NCBI GenBank assembly: GCA_001051155.2
Contig: JYIP02000001.1
Location: 4,588,001-4,652,000 of the forward strand
Length of the DNA: 64,000 nucleotides
Direction: 5' to 3'
DNA from: Chrysoporthe austroafricana
Lineage: Eukaryota; Ascomycota; Sordariomycetes; Diaporthales; Cryphonectriaceae
The translations under genes were made by a program, and so were the position numbers. A model generated the notes under the pieces. That model was given only the letters and a program-made list of their open reading frames with translations. It was not told the origin of the DNA and did no database searches. Each line of letters begins with the position of its first letter. Position 1 is the first letter of the stretch. This document shows positions 12,506 to 24,707 of this stretch, piece by piece.

Positions 12506-14016
12506 GGGGCACTAGTTGCATGAGGGGCGACGTCCGATGAGGGCTGTGAGAGATGTGATTTTGTCCAATGTCTAGAACGGATGGCTGGCAGTTTGTATCA
12601 AAAGTCCTCAAATAAAGCGTCTAAGCTGTTGCCATTCATTACTGCTGTCCCGGGCTCCCCATCGCGTTCCTGCCGAGGTTTTCCCGGCCTGTACAACTGT
12701 ATCTATCCAGAAGCAGATGGAGTGTCCGAGTGATACGGGCGCCGCAGCAATAGCACGCAAGGCCTTGCTTGTGCCCGATTCGTTTTCTATTTCTTTTTCT
12801 TGATGGCTCTCACGGGTCCTAAGGGTGGGCAGATCACCTCATGCGTAGGATAAAACGAAGTAGTTACGCCAGATGATTAACTTTAGTGAGTCGTGCGTGA
12901 GGTTGATGTTGATGATGCGGTGAGACCTCGTCTGCGTGGTACTATGCATACAAGGCCTTTCAAACACCGACCTCCTGCTTCGTCTCGCTTGGAAGCTTAG
13001 ATAGCCTTTCGCAGCATTAGAACTGTTTCCAGTTGTGTTTTCGGTGCTCATGGTCAACCTTGTCGGGGCGATGATTCTGATTATTCAACCTTGCCTCTGT
13101 AGGTACTACCGTATGTCAATTTTGGGGGGGGGGGGTGCTTCAAGGGCTAAAGGATCTTAGGAATTAATAAATGATATTAAACACAGGATACTAAATGGCG
13201 CAAGGTCGCATAGAGACGGGAACGAATCAAAAGTACGAACAAGGGAGAGCGACATTGTGCGTTACGGAGATGCGTTGAGGCATTCACGGAGGTAGATTTA
13301 ATATTCTGGAGGTGAGCTCTAGTCCCACGCAAACGCCTGGACTATCCAACAGAATGAGGCCCCAAGTGAGAAAAAAGCGAGGCACCTACCCCCCCCCCAA
13401 AAAAAAGGGCTCGACGGGATAAATTCTGATTGATCAACTCCACCTAGCCCAATAATCGCCGGGGTTTAGACAGTGTGAATGAGTGTTCTATATTGAGGCA
13501 TTATGCTTCGAAAGGCTCAGACCTCCGCCCTACTCGGCGAGGAATGATGTAGTGACCCGTAAGTTAAAAATAGAGTAGTTTCAAGTTGTTATTTAATTAC
13601 TGATACGTCTCATAGCGAGCCAGATCGTAATTACGGCATATGGAGACACGTTTACTGTCGCAGTGCTGCTTTATAGATAGCATTACCAATAAGAGACGCT
13701 GTGTCTATATCTATTCCCATGCCATACTACCTCAGAAACAACCGAGATCTGTCTGGGCATGTATTCACACTGTAATCCATACCAAACGAGCGTCGCTGCG
13801 GTTGGATGCATGCTATTGAAGCAAGAGATCACAACCAGGTCGGAAGAGAGTGAGTCTTGGCGAAGCTCTGCCCTCCTGTCTCTGAACCGAAAGCCAGATT
13901 TGTCCCACCATGAACGCCAATCCACCTACCCTCGCTGGTTTCATTTTACGTGGAAGGAGGTGTAATAAATAAACGGAAACGTGAGCCCTCATCCAACGAG
14001 AATACGGTAGCATTCA
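12506..14016. other. Intergenic, AT-richer, no gene recognised
   Basis: I see no gene here. It contains a run of 12 G at 13124-13135, a run of 10 C followed by 8 A at 13389-13406, and otherwise unremarkable AT-rich sequence with only short open frames. It lies between the 3' ends of the carboxypeptidase gene and of the minus-strand gene at 14713-15917, or its possible extension. Confidence 0.5.
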
Positions 14017-14712
14017 TCAATGTATGAGCTGCCCATCAATCTCCGTGATCCGGGTCTCTTCAAGTCGGTTTGCATCGCGAACGCAGCCAGGCCCACATGG
14101 TCGCCACCATTTGAAGAGCTGCTTCATGACACTATCGCCTGGAGTCAGGCAGATATTTGGGACCATGGTGGCCTTGGCAGGGGCGTTCGGGGCGACACAA
14201 TCTTTAAGTCTGTCAGGTGTCTTCGCAAAGAAAGGCTTTGACCCAGACCGTCTGTTATGATCATCACGATCTGTGGCATCGCAAGATGCACTGTTCTTTC
14301 GGAGGCGATACTCCTACCTCGCCTTCTGTAGGTTTGAGAAGCAGCCCATGAGTTCGTTCTGTATGGTGGCTAGATCGCGCTCTGCATAGTTAATGTAGCC
14401 GTAGTCTTCCGGCTCGATGGTGGACAACTGTAGCTCCTCGAAGGCCCGGGTGACATTGTCGATTGACTCATCCAGATCGGTAAACCATGCATCAGAGAAG
14501 GGTTCGACGGGTCTCTCCGAAGGTCCGGGCTTATCGATATCCATTTTTTCGCAAATGCCACGGTATTCGCCATGCCGCTCCGGAGCCTGGAGGTACGACA
14601 TCTCCTGCGCCAGACGCTCCTGCTTCGCCCTCCATGCGAGCTTGCCCTCCAGGATCTCGGTCCCAAAAGCTTTGTCCCAAAATGGGTGATCGATCGGGTA
14701 CGAAAGGCCCTT
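14017..14712 (-). other. Same-frame open tail beyond a TAG stop (possible readthrough, edited or alternatively spliced extension)
   Basis: Directly after the TAG (14713-14715) that ends the upstream minus-strand gene, the same frame stays open for 132 codons to a second TAG (14314-14316), then for 98 more codons to a TGA (14017-14019). The first part reads like protein: it begins KGLSYPIDHPFWDKAFGTEI, continues with EGKLAWRAKQERLAQEMSYL, and has an acidic DESIDNVTRAFEELQL stretch. The second part is less convincing, because other frames are open there too. It could be a C-terminal extension reached by UAG-to-UGG mRNA editing or readthrough, an exon whose acceptor is the CTAG itself, an independent small gene starting at the ATG at 14601, or chance. 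I recognise no domain. Confidence 0.4.
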
Positions 14713-15917
14713 CTAGGAGACGATGATGTGGTTGAAATGGCCAGGCACTTTTTGTCGGCACTTTTCGCAATCCGCTCGGTATCCTATACTGAACGTCTTC
14801 TTCATGCCCGGCACGTCCTGCGTCCAGCCATTGAGCGTGTGCCGGCTGCGCGTGTGTCCCTTCTTAGGAAACGGTGCGACAGGCGGTTCAATGTCCATGG
14901 CATGAGCATTGACGTCGCAGTCTATGCCGGTCGTGTTACCCGAGTGGGTCGAGCCCGAGCTAGAACTGCCAGTCACGTCGCTGACGGTGCTGAGGGCACT
15001 CGGCGTGCGCGCTGGAGCCGCAAAGCCCATTGCAGACGCCGCCCTAGGAGGCATGCCCTGGTGAAGCTGGCTGTCCAGCACCATCCCGGGAGAAGCGAGC
15101 TCTTCACCTCCGCTCTCACTAATCGGCGAAGGCAGTCGTCGATTCTGCACCAAGTCCCAGTCGGCCATGGCATTACGATCTAGAGATCGGGGAACGGAGC
15201 GGTCGGAAGGCAGTTGGCCAAAGACATCTGACTGCATCACATTCCCTGCCGCCCCGCCCCAGTTGTTCCCTCGGACCTGTGCCGCGAACGAGCAGTGAAT
15301 TGGGGTGGGCATTCGGCTAGTGATACCTCCCGGCTGCACAGGATCCGGTTGCGATGGCCCGGGTCCCAAGTAGCTAGGGCTCTGCGCCTGTGTTGCATTG
15401 TCCGCACCATCCATATCCATGTCCATATCGACGTCGGCCGTCCGGTATCCATCCACCATCTCCGGGGCATGGCTAAAGGGGGTAGCGTCCACAGGCCGGG
15501 GCACGATCAGAGTGGGCGATGCAAATGTATGATCGGTGAAGGCTGTCTTCTGGTGCGAGTTTACCCTATTCGCATCCTCAGAGTCCGAGTCTCCCGGAGT
15601 GATGGTGTGTGGGAGCTGCCGCGGCGCACCGAACGAGTTGCCGCTGGACAGAGCGCCACTGCTGAAGCTTGGTGGGAACGCGAGTCGCTTGGACGGCGGG
15701 GATGTGCGGAAGGGAAGGGACTGTAGGCGTTTCTGTCGTATCTCAATGTTAGCAAAGAGGAAGGGCGTTAGGGCATCATCAACATGGGACGCTGGGTCGG
15801 CCAACATACATTGCGGTGTTCTGTGAAGCCCTCAGTGCCTCCTATGGCGACATCGCCATCGCCATCCTCGTCCCGGCCACGCTTCTTAGACGGTGCACCC
15901 CAGTTCTGGGCGAACAT
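14713..15917 (-). CDS. Fungal-specific protein with C-terminal CEKC motif, function unknown
   Basis: Two exons, 15810-15917 and 14713-15732 (77-nt intron), give 375 residues starting MFAQNWGAPSKKRGRDED. The N-terminus has a basic KKRGR stretch that could be a nuclear localisation signal. The middle is Ser/Pro/Asp-rich and probably disordered, with an alternating Asp-Met stretch (DVDMDMDMDG). The C-terminus is the conserved part as I recall it from Pezizomycotina: HTRSRHTLNGW, then MKKTFSIGYRADCEKCRQKV and PGHFNHII. The Cys-x2-Cys pair might bind metal, but a second pair is not visible. I cannot name a function. The stop is TAG and the same frame continues open beyond it (separate entry). The exon 1 and intron choice is supported by phase 0 on both sides. 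Confidence 0.75.
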
Positions 15918-16300
15918 GGTGGGCAGCCTGCAGCAATTCGATCCGACCAGGCTCGCACGTTGGTTGGCGCAGAGAGTGTGCGGAAGAACGTCCGGCGGGT
16001 CACGACCGTATTAGTGAGATACTCGAAAGCTAGAATCTAAAAGCGAGTGTCGATCAATGCTTGACTGAATATTGTGTCGTATTAACGCGCAAAGAGAGAC
16101 AGCCGGGCTTCCTCCAGCCTGGTCTCGAAATGTCGGTGTTTATGCCACAGCGAGCCTGCCGAGAGCGAAGAGGCAGGCGCGGAGGGGCCCCGAGGTCGCG
16201 CTGGCCAGGCAGAACCGGCTGAATCGGTGTCAAAGCTCTCGAGTCTCTCTCCTGAATTCTCGCGACGGCATAAGGAAGGTACGGTGTACCGTGGAGGTCA

Positions 16301-16344
16301 GGTCGAGTCGGGTCGAGTCGGGTCGAGTCGGGTCGAGTCGAGTC
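16301..16344. repeat. Tandem repeat, unit GGTCGAGTCG
   Basis: Four perfect head-to-tail copies of the 10-mer GGTCGAGTCG (16301-16340), then a partial unit. A small palindrome, GGTAC-GGT-GTACC, lies just to the left. The position is about 400 nt upstream of the gene starting at 15917 on the minus strand. Confidence 0.95.
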
Positions 16345-19188
16345 AATGGCTATAGGTCGCTAAGGTCTGGAAGTTCAAGATGGAACACTGTAGGCGTGCA
16401 GGAGGCGTTCGCGCATCTGATGTGACGGCAGCGGAGACGGGGCCCCGGCAGCGTGCAGATGGACCCGAGCCTTCAATGCGCTCGGTATCGCGGGTCGACG
16501 CAAGTCGAGGATTGGGTTCTTCGCTCAGCGTGGCGGGTTCAAGGCCAGGCCAGAGGGGAAGGACACCGTAGAAAGCGATGGTGCGGCTGAGAGTGCGCGG
16601 GAGGGGAGGAGAGAAGAGGGGATTCCCAATCGGGCGATACAAGGAGCCGACTACTCAGTAGACGCCTGCTCGCTCCCTGATCAAGTCCCCGGGGCGAACA
16701 GGTCACGCGCAGGGTCGTCAAGTTGTGGCAATGATCCAGGGCAGAGTTGGGGTGTCTCCGCAGCCGTGCAGCGCAACTGCAGGTCCCTGGGTCCCAGGGC
16801 GTGCTGTGGTGTGTGGTCGAGGCCGGAGGTTGCTCTTCGGTGGTGTGGCACGCAGCTCGAGGATGGCTGAGGCGGTGCGGAGGAGGTACAAATGTACGTC
16901 AGCCCCCGACGATCCCTTCAGCCTGTTGACGTCTGTTGGATTATGCCTCTGGCGATCAGAAAGGCAGAATGACGGACCATCGGAGCAGGCATAAGGGGGC
17001 GAGAAGTATCCTGTGCTCCTTAAACAGGGAAACAGAAAACAGAACGCCGCAAAACAAGAGAGCCCCCGGTTGCCTCGCCCAAGAACAGGGTGCGAGGTTG
17101 TATCAAGCTTGACACGAGCAACCTGGCCGTGGACGTCGGACGGCACGGGGAAGTCGTCTTGGAGAAGATACATCCATCTTCTACTCCTCAGTACTCCGCA
17201 CTGCGGCAGCCCTATTAGCCGTGTTAGCCTGCTATCTGCTAAGCCTGGCACGGTCTGGGCACCACTACTAGCGCCCGCCCCGGCTCGCAGTGCAGGGTTC
17301 CAAGCTGAATGGGAATACTATGGCACGTGTATGGTACTGTTAGACTTGCCAGACTGCCTAGTGCTGGCGCCTAGCCTGTCACGCTGTGTGCCTGTGCAGA
17401 CGGGGGACCACCAAGATGCAGGAGACCCCAGCACTGCCCAGTCATGATGCGGGCTGCTGATAAACCCCGTCCACGGCCACTAATACACTTTCAGATGCTG
17501 CCGGTTGGGTGTTCCAGAACATCAGGAGGTTATCCGGTTCCAGACTTCGTACTAGGTAGGGTTTTCCACATTCAAGTAGGTACAGCAGACAGATCTCCTG
17601 CACACCATCGATGATAGACACAGCCACACTCGACTCTAACCCATGTTAGTGGTGGGCGGTGACGACGTCCAAGACGCCAAAAAAGAGACGCGTATGTGCT
17701 GATCACGGCACGGAAGGGAATACTTCGTCCTTTCAACATCAGGGATCATGTCGCAGGTCGCTCTCGACTCACTGTTTTCTGTCCGACAGCCTCGCGGGCT
17801 CGGACCCGTCGGTTTCAGGACTGCTTCAAACACGGCCAGGAGGGAGGGAGGGGGTTCTCCTATCCAGGAGTATACCATAGCACCACAGCTTTGCCCTTAG
17901 CAGCTGCAGATGACTGTGCTGCCGGTCTTAACTCGACACAGAGCATCCTGGAACCTCTGAAGGCTTTTGTACGTTGTCCATACCGCACGCCTACAAGAAG
18001 AGGTCTTGAGCCTCACTGCCGCCGCCCTCGTGGTGCGAGCGACATGGCGCGCCCGCCCGGCCCCTCCTGCGGGAGCCCAGAGCACAAACGTCATGGCAAG
18101 AGTCCTGATTCGTGACCTGGCGCATCAGAGTTAAGTCGGGTTTTCAGATCTGCGAATCGGTCTTGTAGAACACAGCTCGGACCCCAGACACCACACGGCA
18201 AGGACTGAATTGTAGCGCGGTTCTGTTGACGTATCTTTGGCAATGGCCCAGCATTAGATACTGCTCATTACTAGGATATTGATTCGGATAACCAGCGATT
18301 TTATCCACACTCATCCGTGCTCTCAGTCAGCTTGCTGAGGTGGAGTTTATCATGCAGAGCCAGGCGATGCGTCTTCTGGTGTCGAATCTTGTGTTGACTG
18401 CCCGTCGCTACGTATATAGCAACAGACGTCTGAAGTGGCATTCGAGAGGGGCATCCGGCGTAGTATCATTTAGGTAGTATCGACGAGCTGACCGCTATGT
18501 CTGCTTTTTCCAATCGCAATCCAATGATTAAGGCTGTATTCAGACAAGGGTTGCAGGTGGTGCTGTCTGCCCTTGCACCGCAACGGGGTCCATGCTGACG
18601 GTGGGGCCTTTAGGAGCGTCTAGTACCATGTCGAAGAAGAAATCGATTACATGTTGCTGGCGTCGCTTGTCGAACGGCCGAAGGGGGTAGGTCGAACTCC
18701 GGTCGGCCTGAAGCCACTTTACAGAGCAGGAGAGGTTGAAATAGTGTTTACTGGAGGATTTCCTGGGCTCTACATACTGGGTAGATTCAAAGTAACCCTG
18801 ACCGGGATCGGCAAAAAAAGCTGCGGGCCAGATCCCTGCCACCTGGAGCCTTGCACGCTTGCCCCTCCCCCCACTTTCCCGCTTCCAGAGCTGGAAGCTG
18901 CCCCGCCGTCACCAATTCAGCCCATGATGATTTGTCCAGTATGCTATCCATTGTTGTTGGAGAGCAGAGCCGATTGTGCTTGACATTTGTGCTCTATCTG
19001 TGCCGGATTTGAAGAAGACCCTCGAGCTATTTACCATTATAATCAGTCTGAACACCAGACGTTAAAGATCTTTCTCATCACTTAAGGTTATCCCAGGCCC
19101 TGTCTTCGGTGTCGGCTCGGATATTCGCTGAAATTATTACATCAGGCGAAGGCCTTCCCCCTCCCTGGTATTTTGTATGTCCTGCCTC

Positions 19189-19195
19189 TGAGTCA
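19189..19195 (+). promoter_or_regulatory. TGAGTCA: candidate CPC1/Gcn4-type site upstream of DAHP synthase
   Basis: A perfect TGAGTCA heptamer lies 428 nt before the DAHP synthase ATG. This is the core recognised by Gcn4/CPC1/CpcA bZIP factors, which activate amino-acid biosynthetic genes under starvation. A 7-mer occurs by chance every few kilobases, so the assignment rests on its location upstream of an expected target. Confidence 0.45.
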
Positions 19196-19622
19196 CCACC
19201 CCATGAAAAGCCAATTGATCCATCTACTTCTCGATTACTTCTAAATCCTCAACCTCTTCATAGTTCTACACAAGATTCTCATTCTCCGGGATCCTATTGC
19301 GAATCTTTCGACGGTACACAAGTCCGTGGTCATTGTGACTAACAAACATCGGGCAATTGCAGCTGCTCCACAAAACTTTTTTTCGGGGCGACATCTAAGC
19401 TGCCCACCATCCTAACTCCCAACTCTGTCCGACTTTTCAACTCACACAACTTACACACTGGCACAACGAAGAGCACGATCTCTTTACTTTCTCACGTCCC
19501 TCTCTTCCTGTACCAGCCGCACTCGTGCTTGTCAGACACGGTTCGGCGACTATAAAACTCCCCGGTCCTTTTCAGTCACACAATCATCTTACTCCCCCAG
19601 AGTCCCCCCATTCAGACTCAGG

Positions 19623-20982
<1,360 letters not shown>

Positions 20983-21525
20983 GATGCCCACTCGAGTGGG
21001 CAGTGCTGTCGACGGGATGTTGAGGCCCGCAAGTTGAGTGACCAGGTCTCGATGGGCGTTTGCTAGGAGTACAGTCGGCGTGTGGGTTGCTTGAATTTGA
21101 TCCCTAGCAGAAAGGGGATACACATATCACCACAGCGTCGCAAAGCAGTGATGGACATTGCTAGGGCGGTCTGGGATAAGATACTCAAAAATTGACCGTT
21201 TTCATCATGATGCATACTTCTCAGCCTGCCTAGACCTACAGTACGATAGGATAGAATTTAGGGAAGTATTGGGTTCACCGGTATAGAAGCACTGTGATGA
21301 AGTGTATGTCATCACCAGAGTAAGATCTGGTTACCTTGACTCACTGTGGTACATGCTTTCACCGGCCGTGCACAGGGCGTTGCGCATCGAGTAGCGTGTA
21401 CTCATGCGCTCAGAAGCGTATTCTCAAATGCTCCGGGACCTGAATCCAATACCACAGTCTCTGAACCATCTTTTTGTGCTCTGCCCAAGATAGCATGCGC
21501 AGCCACGGCTTCCGGCCTCCCGACT
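20983..21525. other. Intergenic between convergent genes, nothing recognised
   Basis: Short 3'-3' spacer of about 540 bases between DAHP synthase and the minus-strand Cys-rich membrane protein gene. I see no open frame worth reporting and no RNA gene. Part of it may belong to the last exon of the membrane protein gene if that gene has an extra 3' intron. Confidence 0.5.
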
Positions 21526-22324
21526 TCAACCAAAAACCGCGCTCCCCTCCCTACTATGCCCTGAAAGACCTACATACCTGCCCCGTCCGACATCAGCCCC
21601 CGTACCGCCCACGGTCCCCCCCGCGATGCCGAGCCCCGTCTCTCCTTCTCTGCCCGACCCCCTCGTCAAGCCCCCGGCGATTCCGCCGGCGATGCCGCCG
21701 GGCCGGTCGTGCATATCCATCACCTTCCGCAGCGCGGCCCAGCCGAGGAGGCCCGCCGTGCCGAGGATAAAACCCCACACGATGATCATGTCCTTGCGCG
21801 AGTCCCGCTGGAAGCACATGGTGACGACGTCCTTCTCCGCCGCGCCCTTGCAGATGGGCAGCGACTGCGAGAGGCAGAAGGCGCGGTTGCACTGGTTGCA
21901 GGAGGGGGAGAGGGTGGCGCGGCCGGTGTGGCTCTTGCCGGCGCGGGGCACGAGGGCGGCGGAGGCCTCGGTGTCGGCGAGGAGGCTGTCGGCGAGGGAA
22001 GAGGACGCCGCCCCGTCGCCCGGGTCGGCGCTGGGGTCGCCGTCGCCGGAGGAAGGGTCTTCGGGGTCCTCCCCTGGCTCCTTGAGGTGGAAGTTGCCCA
22101 GGGAGCTGGACTTGGACTTGATTTCTATTATGGTGCTATTGGTGAAGCAGGTGCACTTGCAGAACGTCGGCGCTGCTGTGGAAACGGAGCGCGGGTTCAG
22201 TATGTGTTACGTATAGGTGGGGGATGGGGGAGGGAGCCGTCGTCTGTCGGCAAGACTCACACGCTGCGGCGACTATAGAGGCAAATGCCCCGAGGAGCAG
22301 GACGAAGAGACTGAGGCGATTCAT
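21526..22324 (-). CDS. Cys-rich single-pass membrane protein with signal peptide, function unknown
   Basis: Two exons, 22261-22324 and 21526-22175 (85-nt intron with GTGAGT donor), give 237 residues. It begins with a clear signal peptide (MNRLSLFVLLLGAFASIVAA). Next comes a Cys-rich ectodomain: FCKCTCF near the N-terminus, an acidic Ser/Asp/Pro linker, then a second cluster CNQCNRAFCLSQSLPIC and a conserved-looking VVTMCFQRDSRKD. One transmembrane helix (IIVWGFILGTAGLLGWAALR) follows, then a short Gly-rich tail. I recall this architecture as a conserved family of Pezizomycotina without a known role; I cannot name it. The last 15-20 codons are uncertain because a GTATGT donor at about 21568 could start a further intron. 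It is divergently arranged with the mL50 gene, about 390 bases apart. Confidence 0.72.
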
Positions 22325-22713
22325 CTTGGGGACTGTGGAGTGCACATAGCCAGCGTCCAGGCGGCCGTCTCTCCTTTGGCGACTTGCACGCCGACCTTCG
22401 GCGAAAGGTCAGATGACTACTAGAGGAGATGTGAGGGTGGAACTGATATTCTATAGATAGTGTGTATGGCCTTGCCTCTAGAGAAGAATTCGTTGGAAAT
22501 AAGCACCAGAAAGCGAGAATACCTGGTCATTCTCCAGGAGGTGATGTTCAGCGCCGATGTGAAGTCCAGGGACCGAGTGCCGGCAAGGTGTTGCCGGCCG
22601 CGAACATCCCTGTCGCTCTGAGCTACCGCGAAATTTCGTACTCGATGAGCTTCACAGCCCGCGAGTCGCAAAATGGTGACACTTTAGGTCCGACTCCTCA
22701 ACCATTTGACACG

Positions 22714-24057
22714 ATGAGGAGGATACCGAGGATACGGCAGCCTTCTGCCGCCTTGACGCAATGTCTACAGTCGCCGGCTACAACATCACAGCACACGGTG
22801 GTGTGCCGCGCAGCCCCGACGAGCTGTCTGGCGAGACCGTGCAACTTCTCGACGACACCACACGCGACATTCCATAGCTCGAGACCATGGGCGGACAAGA
22901 CAAAGAATGCGGGGTCTGTTGACGAGACAGCCGGTGCCAAGGTGGTATCAGAAGCCGTCCAGCCAAACGCCCGGCAGGAGTCCTTGCTCTCCGAAGAACA
23001 AGACCCCTTCGCGGCGATCCAAGCCGAGTCCTCCTCGCAGGCCGCACCGGTACCAATCCAGACCGACCTTGTCCTGCCTCCGGCCGACACCACCGTCGCC
23101 CCGCGCGCGGACGACCTCGACGCCGCGACCGAGAACTACCAACCCGCGGACACCGCGGCGGAGCTCGAGGTCGTCGGAGGGCTGGGGGATTGGTTCTCGG
23201 AGGAGAAGGACAATTGGGGTGCCTCGAAGACGTTCGTCGGGTTCGGCGCGGCGCAGAGGGTGGACAACCCGGCGCTGTTAGAGGTGTGCGCGCGGAGGGC
23301 GGTCTTGGAGACGCTTGCAATTGTGGAGTCGCTAAAGGGGACGAAGAAGAAAGGGGGGCTGTTGAAGATGGCATGGAGGCAGGATGGCGGACGGGAAGAT
23401 GTTTTGAGGGCCTTGGGGCTGACGGTGGAAGTTGATGCTGAGGGCCAGGCGTGTGTCAAGGGGGACATTAAGGGTGTGGTGGAGAGTCTGTCGGCCGGGA
23501 AGACGGCTGATGCTGTTCCAGAGCAGATAGATATATCCGCGGAGGAGGCCAAGGAAATTGTCAAGTCGTGGGACGGAAGCTGGAAGAAGATCTCGCTGGA
23601 GGATGTGAAGATTAAGTTCGCGGTATGTTGCTTCCTGCCCACGGGTTCTTGCGACTTGTATCTTCCTGATCACAGGTATACTGACACCAATCCTGCACAG
23701 ATCACCAAGCGCATCTTCCAACTGACCGGTCACGCCATACCAGACGCCAAGCTGCTTCACGTCAACACCGTCGGGACGCTGCTCGCCTTCCTCGTCAAGC
23801 CGCCGCCACCCAGGACGGTCAACCAGGCCATCGAGGGGCGGGGCGAGCTGGCCAAGCTGCCCAACGTAGAGGTGTTCGCAACGCGGCAGACGCCTGTGCA
23901 CGAGGCCAAGAGGGTCGGACGGTGGAAGATCATCGAGAAGGAGCTGGAGAAGAGGAGCCTGCCTGTCTTGGGCAGCGACCATGTCGACAACTTCAGGGAG
24001 CGCGAGTGGTTCAGGGGGCCGAAGCTAGATGAGAAGGATAGGAAGAGGAGACGGTGA
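22714..24057 (+). CDS. Mitochondrial large ribosomal subunit protein, probably mL50
   Basis: Two exons, 22714-23622 and 23701-24057 (78-nt intron), give 421 residues. The N-terminus is Arg-rich and nearly free of acidic residues (MRRIPRIRQPSAALTQ...), as expected of a mitochondrial targeting peptide. The C-terminal half contains a stretch starting ITKRIFQLTGHAIPDAKLLH, then LPNVEVF, and VGRWKIIEKELEKRSLPV, which I associate with the fungal mL50 (yeast MRPL13) family of the mitoribosome. The naming rests on memory of the family and is less certain than the mitochondrial location. In-frame ATGs upstream (22645) would add residues that do not look like a presequence. It shares a short divergent promoter with the Cys-rich membrane protein gene and converges with the metallothionein gene. 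Confidence 0.68.
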   Translation: MRRIPRIRQPSAALTQCLQSPATTSQHTVVCRAAPTSCLARPCNFSTTPHATFHSSRPWADKTKNAGSVDETAGAKVVSEAVQPNARQESLLSEEQDPFAAIQAESSSQAAPVPIQTDLVLPPADTTVAPRADDLDAATENYQPADTAAELEVVGGLGDWFSEEKDNWGASKTFVGFGAAQRVDNPALLEVCARRAVLETLAIVESLKGTKKKGGLLKMAWRQDGGREDVLRALGLTVEVDAEGQACVKGDIKGVVESLSAGKTADAVPEQIDISAEEAKEIVKSWDGSWKKISLEDVKIKFAVCCFLPTGSCDLYLPDHRYTDTNPAQITKRIFQLTGHAIPDAKLLHVNTVGTLLAFLVKPPPPRTVNQAIEGRGELAKLPNVEVFATRQTPVHEAKRVGRWKIIEKELEKRSLPVLGSDHVDNFREREWFRGPKLDEKDRKRRR

Positions 24058-24565
24058 GCGAGGGACGTGGCGTCGGCATGACGAATGTCGATGTGGTTAT
24101 AGCACAAGTAGCAGTGAAAACCCATCCTGGGTTTGTAAATTACACAGCATGTTGCAAGCAGTCATACTCGCATGTGTGGATGTATAGAGTGCCAGACTCA
24201 AGAGCTTGGTCAAAACACAGTTCCCAAGTTCAACCAGCGCCATTCTCAAGGTCAGAAGTGAAGTCATGAAAAGTCACCTTGGCGGATTGACAGCAGCTGA
24301 TTGGCATCATTCTAAAGTGCAAGCAACGCTGAACAATTATGATCAGGAATGACAGATTGTATTGAAGGATTGAAAATTGTCCTCTACGGTGCCAGATCTC
24401 CCCCAAAGCTTCTCAGCAAGCCCTCTCAAGATCTCGTCCCCTACCCGTCACTACCAAAGCCGCAAACTATGCAATCTCCCTAAACCCTTCATGCTGTGAC
24501 AAAAATGGCGGTAGTTAAAGCTGACGAGCATGTGATGGCACGAGGTTGAGTCAAGTTGGCGACAT
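24058..24565. other. Intergenic between convergent genes
   Basis: About 500 bases between the 3' ends of the mL50-like gene (+) and the metallothionein gene (-). I see nothing beyond 3' UTR-like sequence. Confidence 0.5.
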
Positions 24566-24707
24566 TTATTTCTTGTCACCACACTTGCCTGTACGACTTT
24601 GTTAGAGCTGTGTGTGGCTTTCTAGGCACGGGCAGTGGCAACAGGTAGGACTTACAGCCGCCAGAAGAGGCGCAGGTGCAGTTGCTGCCACAGTCGCATC
24701 CAGCCAT
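24566..24707 (-). CDS. Metallothionein, 24 residues
   Basis: Two exons, 24656-24707 and 24566-24588 (67-nt intron starting GTAAGT), encode a 24-residue protein. It has Cys at positions 4, 6, 10, 12, 18 and 20, arranged as C-x-C, C-x-C and C-x-C, with Gly, Ser and Lys filling the rest and no aromatic residues. This is the composition of the small fungal copper metallothioneins (the Neurospora protein has 26 residues and 7 Cys; other Sordariomycete forms have 6). It would chelate Cu(I) or Zn in the cytosol. The intron splits the fifth Cys codon (T|GC). A strong TATA element (TATATATA on the minus strand, 24841-24850) lies about 135 nt upstream, in keeping with an inducible, highly expressed gene. 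The gene is too short for usual ORF cut-offs. Confidence 0.88.

Larger units (their letters stand above)
15918..19622. other. 3.7 kb intergenic region with tandem repeat and DAHP synthase promoter
   Basis: No supported gene. Open frames at 16718-17251 (minus), 17013-17447 (plus), 17696-18115 (plus) and 18540-18842 (minus) give products I cannot match. The left end is the promoter of the minus-strand gene starting at 15917 and holds a 10-bp tandem repeat (16301-16344). The right end, from about 19000, is pyrimidine-rich and holds the TGAGTCA site of the DAHP synthase promoter. Confidence 0.5.

Noticed and set aside
14713..14789. GTATAG...CTAG as a 77-nt intron that would bypass the first TAG of the CEKC gene
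   Set aside because: It removes the conserved CEKC region, and the joined frame is the shadow frame that stops soon after.
16718..17251. 177-codon minus-strand frame between the CEKC gene and DAHP synthase
   Set aside because: Composition is unlike a protein, no family recognised, and plus-strand frames overlap it throughout.
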